Assembly (NCBI GenBank): GCA_900547825.1
Contig: URII01000031.1
Coordinates: forward strand, 1 to 28,596
Source of the DNA: an uncultured Porphyromonadaceae bacterium
GTDB lineage: Bacteria > Bacteroidota > Bacteroidia > Bacteroidales > Muribaculaceae
Direction: 5' to 3'
DNA: 28,596 bases
This document shows, piece after piece, positions 24,561-28,596 of the stretch. Position 1 is the first letter of the stretch. Every line of letters begins with the position of its first letter. The notes beneath the pieces are model-generated. The model worked only from the letters and a program-made list of their open reading frames with translations, made no database searches and was not told the DNA's origin. The position numbers were made by a program, and so were the translations under genes.

Positions 24561-24594
24561 AAAATCAGCCCCTTCTCACGAAGAGGCTGATTTT
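24561..24594 (-). terminator. Strong hairpin, likely terminator, upstream of dut
   Basis: AAAATCAGCC (24561-24570) pairs perfectly with GGCTGATTTT (24585-24594), with an inner CTTC/GAAG helix and a four-base loop. It is T-rich on both flanks and could terminate in either direction. No current gene ends here. The possible gene relic at 24656-24724 on the minus strand is the best candidate for the transcript it once ended. Confidence 0.7.
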
Positions 24595-24655
24595 ATTGTT
24601 TAAAAGCATTATCTAAAGTTACTTTTTAAACACTAAGCATAAAACACGATTATCT

Positions 24656-24724
24656 TCACACTAATTTAAGTTGTGCCGTTGCACTTTCTAACATTAATAC
24701 TAACCCTAAAAATACTTTCTTAAT
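24656..24724 (-). pseudogene. Possible relic of a secreted-protein gene (signal-peptide-like ORF with ATT start)
   Basis: On the minus strand a 22-codon frame reads IKKVFLGLVLMLESATAQ and then KLV before a TGA. It looks like a Bacteroidetes signal peptide (basic start, hydrophobic core, ATAQ cleavage end) in which the start codon is ATT and the mature protein is lost. TAAGGA lies upstream and a terminator hairpin lies about 60 bp downstream. Chance is a real alternative for so short a frame. Confidence 0.25.
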
Positions 24725-24835
24725 CTGATTGTATAGTCCAAATCCTTAACCTTATATTGTGCCTTGGTTATTCCTTAATGACTGATAAATCTTTAACACG
24801 TCGCAAAATTACATCTAAGATGCTCTTGGATGTGG

Positions 24836-25092
24836 CTATCTAAGCATAAATTTAGATAGAATACAATGAATTTAAATAATAATACTCTGATAATCAGTTA
24901 TATAATACCGGCTTATGTTTAGATAAATATAGATTCAAAATATGCCGCTTGCAATTGGTATTCCAAGCGGTGCTGACTAAATCCATGCTTAGAATTCATC
25001 GAAAAATATCTATATAAATATATTTGGATGCGTGGCTTAATATGCTGTATATCAATAATAAATATAATTATATAGGTTTTAATTACCTATAT
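24836..25092. other. Noncoding AT-rich stretch with three perfect hairpins
   Basis: The gap from 24451 to 25364 has no supportable gene. In its middle are three perfect inverted repeats: CTATCTAA/TTAGATAG (24836-24843 and 24852-24859), CCGCTTG/CAAGCGG (24945-24951 and 24964-24970) and ATATAGGT/ACCTATAT (25070-25077 and 25085-25092). None has a clean terminator tail. They may be transcription-factor sites, RNA structure, or the remains of deleted DNA. Confidence 0.45.
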
Positions 25093-25107
25093 TTATGCTT
25101 GAACTTG

Positions 25108-25138
25108 TTGCCTGAAGCTTTGCCGCGTTGTAATTTTG
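25108..25138 (+). promoter_or_regulatory. Promoter of the candidate small RNA
   Basis: TTG (25108-25110), a 20-bp spacer and TAATTTTG (25131-25138) followed by C match the Bacteroidetes promoter consensus on the plus strand. No open frame of useful length follows before the terminator at 25284-25316. Confidence 0.55.
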
Positions 25139-25144
25139 CACCGT

Positions 25145-25318
25145 CATCAGGACAAACCCTGATATGTAAGATTGTTTTAGGTTAATATTTATGATTGGAG
25201 CATAGAATCGCTTCATCAAGGAATTGGTAAGAAAGATGTGTTTTTAAGTTTTTTGAACTTATTGTCAGAAACAGTTCTGACGCAAAAAAGCGACCTCGTG
25301 ATGAAGTCGCTTTTTTGT
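25145..25318 (+). ncRNA. Candidate structured small RNA (about 170 nt)
   Basis: The stretch is bounded by a consensus promoter and a strong terminator in the same direction. The possible short frames starting with ATG stop within a few codons. Predicted stems are ATCAGG/CCTGAT (25146-25151 and 25158-25163), TAAGTT/AACTTA (25245-25250 and 25256-25261), GTCAGAA/TTCTGAC (25264-25270 and 25275-25281) and the terminator. CTTCATCA (25211-25218) is perfectly complementary to TGATGAAG (25299-25306) in the terminator loop and stem, so an alternative fold is possible. The class is not recognised; it could be a 6S-like or trans-acting RNA. The start site is inferred from the promoter. Confidence 0.45.
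25284..25316. terminator. Bidirectional rho-independent terminator
   Basis: AAAAAAGCGAC (25284-25294) pairs with GTCGCTTTTTT (25306-25316) around an 11-nt loop. A/T flanks give a U-tract in both directions. It can end the candidate RNA on the plus strand and the C69 peptidase transcript on the minus strand. Confidence 0.9.
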
Positions 25319-25364
25319 TTTTATCGACGCACCCGGTGTGGGTGCATTCTTTGAGTTTAGGTTT

Positions 25365-27014
25365 TCAGAATTTTACTCTGAGTTTCTCGCCTGCGTCATT
25401 TACTATGGATCGGAAGTAACGGGGATCGTCGTATCCTCCGAACGTGGGTGACTCTGGAATTCCGTGCTGTGTGCGTGCAAACTTTCCGTCACGTTCTTTT
25501 TTAATGTTTCCGTCAAGATATTTGACAAGCAGGTAGTCTCCCAACTCCTTGTATCTTTTTACATAGTCGGCCGACAACTGTTCGGATGTGGCGTTAAGAA
25601 GTTCTTTGGCCTCATCCAACGGCATGCCTGCAACAGCGGTGCGCAGGCTGTCAACGCTCTGTTCCATGCGGTCCTCCAATGCATTCTGCACGTTACGTAT
25701 GTCACCTATCATGGCTGAATAACGGTTGTAAGCCTGATTGGCCACATAGTTGTTGACCCAGAATGATGAGGTCCATGATATATTGTACATATCTCCGTTG
25801 CCGGGTGCGAATGCTTCCGGCACACGTGTTGTCGAGTTGAAGAACGGGACATATACCGAGGTGTTGGCGTCGTCAGTGCCGAACCACAGAATGCCTTTCA
25901 TGGGTTCAGGTGCGTTGGTGTTGAGCTGCGCCACAAGGGAGAATCCGGTTTGCTGTGTGGCTATGGCCCGTTCATGTACGTATTCCACGCTATCCACAGT
26001 GAAATCCATAGGACGCCAGCGATAGGGGACTTTGAATGGTCCTGCTCCTACATCGACGGTCATGTCCATGGGAGTGTCTTCGAAATGGTCACGCATCATC
26101 CATTGCATTTTGCGGGCATTCAGCTTTTCCTTGTCGGGTTTGACATAGAGAGGCAACGGCTCACCTTTGCCTTCCATTACCCAGGGAAGGTATTTATCCA
26201 TGCCTGATGCATATTTATTGAAATAGGCCCATACTCGTGCATCACATCCGCGTACGGCTCCGAAATCAATAGGGGCATAGGCGGTGGAAAAACTGAAATC
26301 TTCGTCGCGTCCGTTGAAATAGCCGCGTTCACGGGCGAATTTTATTACATCGGGTGAGTATAGGCAGTTCTTCTTGTCTTTTAACGGGAATTTATGTATT
26401 CGCGGATGGTTGGCATGGCCAGAGATGCAATCGTCGGGAATGCGGCATGCAACCCATACCACACCTTTGCCGAAGTCACCCTTTCCGATGAGTTCCAGTA
26501 TCCATACTTCATTGCCGTCACCTATTGTGAATGATTCGCCCGATGAAGCATATCCGTATTCGTTGGCGAGTGAAGTCATTATGTCGAGAGCCTCACGGGC
26601 TGTCTTGGCCCTTTCCAAGGCTATGTATATCAGAGAGCCGTAATCGATCAGGCCACCTTTGCCTTCGCCGTCGAGTTCCTTGCGACCTCCCCATGTGCTT
26701 TCCACTATTGCCACGCCATGTTCGTTCATGTTTCCTACTGTGGCGTATGTCTCGGAGGGCTGTGGAATTTTTCCGAGCGGCCGGGCTGTGTCCCATTCTA
26801 TAACCTCGCGCATGGTTCCTTTGGGATTGCCGGTGGTGGCAGCGCGGCTGTAAAGTTCGCCGTAAAGGGTGTGTGAATCGGCTGCGTAGGTCAGAAACAC
26901 GCTGCCGTCGGTCGTGGCATTCTTTGCCGCGATTAGACTTGTACATGCCGATGCGGGATCGCAGAGCATGGCCCCTGCAAGTCCTAATGTCAGTGTGATG
27001 ATCGATTTATTCAT
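25365..27014 (-). CDS. Secreted C69-family dipeptidase
   Basis: The 549-residue protein has a signal peptide ending PASA. The mature protein starts at Cys24 (CTSLIAAKNATTDGSV), the N-terminal nucleophile exposed by processing in the Ntn-hydrolase C69 family. Other family segments are TYAADSHTLYGEL, ATVGNMNEHGVAIVESTWGG and SGESFTIGDGNEVWILELIG. These enzymes cleave dipeptides, and periplasmic forms in gut Bacteroidales probably process dietary or wall-derived peptides. It is divergent from thioredoxin and stands alone. A small GC hairpin (25329-25345) and the terminator at 25284-25316 follow the stop. Confidence 0.93.
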   Translation of the reverse strand: MNKSIITLTLGLAGAMLCDPASACTSLIAAKNATTDGSVFLTYAADSHTLYGELYSRAATTGNPKGTMREVIEWDTARPLGKIPQPSETYATVGNMNEHGVAIVESTWGGRKELDGEGKGGLIDYGSLIYIALERAKTAREALDIMTSLANEYGYASSGESFTIGDGNEVWILELIGKGDFGKGVVWVACRIPDDCISGHANHPRIHKFPLKDKKNCLYSPDVIKFARERGYFNGRDEDFSFSTAYAPIDFGAVRGCDARVWAYFNKYASGMDKYLPWVMEGKGEPLPLYVKPDKEKLNARKMQWMMRDHFEDTPMDMTVDVGAGPFKVPYRWRPMDFTVDSVEYVHERAIATQQTGFSLVAQLNTNAPEPMKGILWFGTDDANTSVYVPFFNSTTRVPEAFAPGNGDMYNISWTSSFWVNNYVANQAYNRYSAMIGDIRNVQNALEDRMEQSVDSLRTAVAGMPLDEAKELLNATSEQLSADYVKRYKELGDYLLVKYLDGNIKKERDGKFARTQHGIPESPTFGGYDDPRYFRSIVNDAGEKLRVKF

Positions 27015-27049
27015 TTATCTGATTTTGAAGTTAATTGGATTATGTGCTG

Positions 27050-27080
27050 CAATTTAGTCAAAACTTTTCATGGTGGCAAA
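27050..27080 (-). promoter_or_regulatory. Possible promoter of the C69 dipeptidase gene
   Basis: On the minus strand TTTG (27077-27080), 20 bp and TAAATTG (27050-27056) resemble the consensus, but the -7 box is one base short of TAnnTTTG. It lies 36 bp before the dipeptidase ATG. Confidence 0.35.
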
Positions 27081-27126
27081 TGTTATATTAGTGTCAATTG
27101 AAATTTTAATGATCAAAAAACATATT

Positions 27127-27450
27127 ATGGAAGATTTTAACGAAATTATCAAGTCGAAAAAGCCCACGCTCGTTGACTTTTACGCCACATGGTGCGGCCC
27201 GTGCAAGATGCAGGCTCCGATTCTTGATGATGTCAAGAAGCAGATAGGGGATGAGGCTACGATTCTTAAGATTGATGTGGATGCTAATAAGAGACTTGCC
27301 GCACAATATAATGTGCGTTCAATACCGACTCTTATCATTTTCCGCGACGGTGAGCCTGCCTGGCGTGGTGTCGGATTGCATCAGGCCGCACAGCTGGTTG
27401 AGAAGATACATGAACTTTCCGAGATGAAAAGTGAGGATATGGACTCCTGA
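27127..27450 (+). CDS. trx: Thioredoxin
   Basis: This small thiol-disulfide reductant has the active site WCGPC in LVDFYATWCGPCKMQAP, the conserved ILKIDVDANKRLAAQYNVRS and the cis-proline segment SIPTLIIFRDGE. The frame is open upstream to 27070, but the family start is the ATG at 27127 (MEDFNEIIKSKKP), giving 107 residues, a classical thioredoxin length. There is no signal peptide, so it is cytoplasmic. It is a single gene closed by a strong terminator. Confidence 0.94.
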   Translation: MEDFNEIIKSKKPTLVDFYATWCGPCKMQAPILDDVKKQIGDEATILKIDVDANKRLAAQYNVRSIPTLIIFRDGEPAWRGVGLHQAAQLVEKIHELSEMKSEDMDS

Positions 27451-27465
27451 TGGATATGGATATAT

Positions 27466-27505
27466 AAAAACGTCCGTTAGCGGTTTTTCGCTAACGGACG
27501 TTTTT
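27466..27505. terminator. Bidirectional terminator between trx and tsf
   Basis: A perfect 17-bp stem (27466-27482 with 27489-27505) with a 6-nt loop is flanked by A and T runs, so it works for thioredoxin (plus) and tsf (minus). Confidence 0.93.
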
Positions 27506-27521
27506 GTATCAGTGGCGTGTA

Positions 27522-28514
27522 TTAGTCCTGGTTGAGGTTTACGCGCTTGAATGCAACTGCCACGAGACCTTTGGCCTGTGAGTTGAGATATTGCTCGATG
27601 GTCATGTTGGCGTCCTTCACAAATTCCTGTTCGAGGAGGCAATTTTCCTTGAAGAATTTGTTGAGACGGCCGTTGGCGATGTTGGTGATCATCTGCTCGG
27701 GAAGGTTTGCTGCTTTGGCTTCAGCTGTTTCCTTGGCTATTGCGCGGCCTTTTTCTGCTTCTTCCTCAGTGAGCCATCCTTTGGTTATGTTGGATGCGAT
27801 ATGATCCTCGCTGTCGAAGTGGTTGGGGTTGAGACCGGCTTTTTTGAGAGCTGCTTCAACAGCTTTCTTCACTTGCTCTTCCTTGGTCTTCTCCACAGCT
27901 ACGGTATACTCGCTGTCCTTTACGGCCTGAGGCACGCTGTCGCGGTCAATGGCTACAGGATTCATTGATGCTACCTGCATGGCGATGTCGCGGCCTACCT
28001 GATAGTCTACATCGGGAAGGTTGAAGCCTACAATAGTGGAAAGTTTGTTGCCGAGGTGGTTGTATGATGTGGTGGAGGGAGCTTCGAGCCATTCGTAAGC
28101 ACCGATTTCCATCTTCTCACCTGTCTTGCCTACTTCTTCCACAATCAGAGCCTCGATGGTGCGGCCCTCTACTTCAAGAGCCTTGAGCTCGTCGAGCGAT
28201 TTTACTTTGGAGGCTACTGCATTGTCAAGAATAGTCTGGGTAAGGGCTACGAAACCAGCGTTCTTTGCCACAAAGTCGGTCTCGCATTTGAGAGCCACTA
28301 TGGCGGCGAAGTTGCCTTCGTTCTTGGCGAGCACACATCCTTCGGATGCTTCGCGGTCCTCGCGTTTGGCGGCCACAGCCTGACCCTTTTTGCGGAGGAT
28401 CTCTACGGCTGCCTCTATGTCGCCGTTGGTTTCATTAAGAGCTTTTTTGCAGTCCATCAGGCCGGCACTTGTGAGGTTGCGCAGCTTGGTGATTTCTGCC
28501 ATTGTAACTGCCAT
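27522..28514 (-). CDS. tsf: Translation elongation factor Ts
   Basis: EF-Ts is the nucleotide-exchange factor for EF-Tu. The 330-residue product shows the N-terminal UBA-like domain ITKLRNLTSAGLMDCKKALN, KKGQAVAAKREDREASEGCV and the core motif IVALKCETDFVAKN, followed by the dimerisation domain. The start MAVTMAEI (28514) matches the usual one in the phylum. It follows rpsB by about 40 bp, the near-universal rpsB-tsf arrangement, and ends at the bidirectional terminator. Confidence 0.97.
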   Translation of the reverse strand: MAVTMAEITKLRNLTSAGLMDCKKALNETNGDIEAAVEILRKKGQAVAAKREDREASEGCVLAKNEGNFAAIVALKCETDFVAKNAGFVALTQTILDNAVASKVKSLDELKALEVEGRTIEALIVEEVGKTGEKMEIGAYEWLEAPSTTSYNHLGNKLSTIVGFNLPDVDYQVGRDIAMQVASMNPVAIDRDSVPQAVKDSEYTVAVEKTKEEQVKKAVEAALKKAGLNPNHFDSEDHIASNITKGWLTEEEAEKGRAIAKETAEAKAANLPEQMITNIANGRLNKFFKENCLLEQEFVKDANMTIEQYLNSQAKGLVAVAFKRVNLNQD

Positions 28515-28556
28515 AATTATATTGGTGTGTTAGAATGTTGTTGTATTGATTGAAAA

Positions 28557-28596
28557 TTATTCAGCAGCGGGAGCCTGAGCCTCTTCAGCGGCGGGA
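28557..28596 (-). CDS. rpsB: Ribosomal protein S2, last codons only
   Basis: The minus strand at the window edge reads PAAEEAQAPAAE then a TAA at 28557-28559. An Ala/Glu/Pro-rich tail is common at the end of Bacteroidales S2, and rpsB normally precedes tsf. The identification therefore rests mainly on gene order, since only 12 residues are visible. Confidence 0.75.
   Translation of the reverse strand, partial: PAAEEAQAPAAE

Noticed and set aside
24804..24811. TAATTTTG on the minus strand as a promoter for the possible relic gene
   Set aside because: No TTG lies at 19-20 bp upstream, so it is only half a promoter.

Overview
The window looks like a chromosomal segment from a gut Bacteroidales bacterium, most likely Muribaculaceae or a close relative. 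The evidence is: repeated Bacteroidetes-type promoters (TTG or TTTG, 19-20 bp spacer, TAnnTTTG), the purH-mreBCD-mrdA-rodA cluster, family-typical protein forms (a large RodA, a ribBA fusion, a DUF4292 lipoprotein next to dut), and near-even GC in genes with AT-rich gaps. The genus is inferred, not proven.

Layout. 1-430: the edge of an integrated element. It holds the start of a Bacteroides-type tyrosine recombinase, tandem repeats at its promoter, and a sequence matching a tRNA-Ser 3' end followed by a terminator. 430-795: a small lipoprotein. 1034-8351 (+): purH, then the elongasome operon mreB-mreC-mreD-mrdA-rodA, with overlapping or closely spaced genes. 8368-14663 (-): a TPP-riboswitch thiamine operon in transcription order thiS, a TenI-like gene, thiE, thiG, thiH, thiF, a SAM methyltransferase, tenA, thiD. 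It makes the thiazole half and joins the two halves, but thiC is absent and TenA/ThiD suggest pyrimidine salvage. 14764-16747 (+): a membrane-bound AraC-type regulator with a divergent consensus promoter, then two small exported proteins of unknown role. 16827-17585 (-): a YczE/YitT-like membrane protein. 17636-17920 (-): a tRNA-Gly(GCC)-tRNA-Leu(GAG) unit with its own promoter and terminator.

18036-21257 (-): an LptF/LptG-family permease gene followed by ribBA. The permease is split by a frameshift that looks like a 4-bp deletion. 21312-24450 (-): dut, a TPR protein and a DUF4292 lipoprotein. 24451-25364: a noncoding stretch of about 900 bp with several perfect hairpins, a possible gene relic, and a good candidate for an independent small RNA on the + strand (promoter near 25108-25138, terminator at 25284-25316). 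25365-28596: a C69 dipeptidase (-), thioredoxin (+), then tsf and the last codons of rpsB (-).

Most of the window is housekeeping. The parts most worth a second look are the permease frameshift, the candidate structured RNA, the methyltransferase of unknown role inside the thiamine operon, and the integration junction. I found no CRISPR array, insertion sequence or recognisable defence system.
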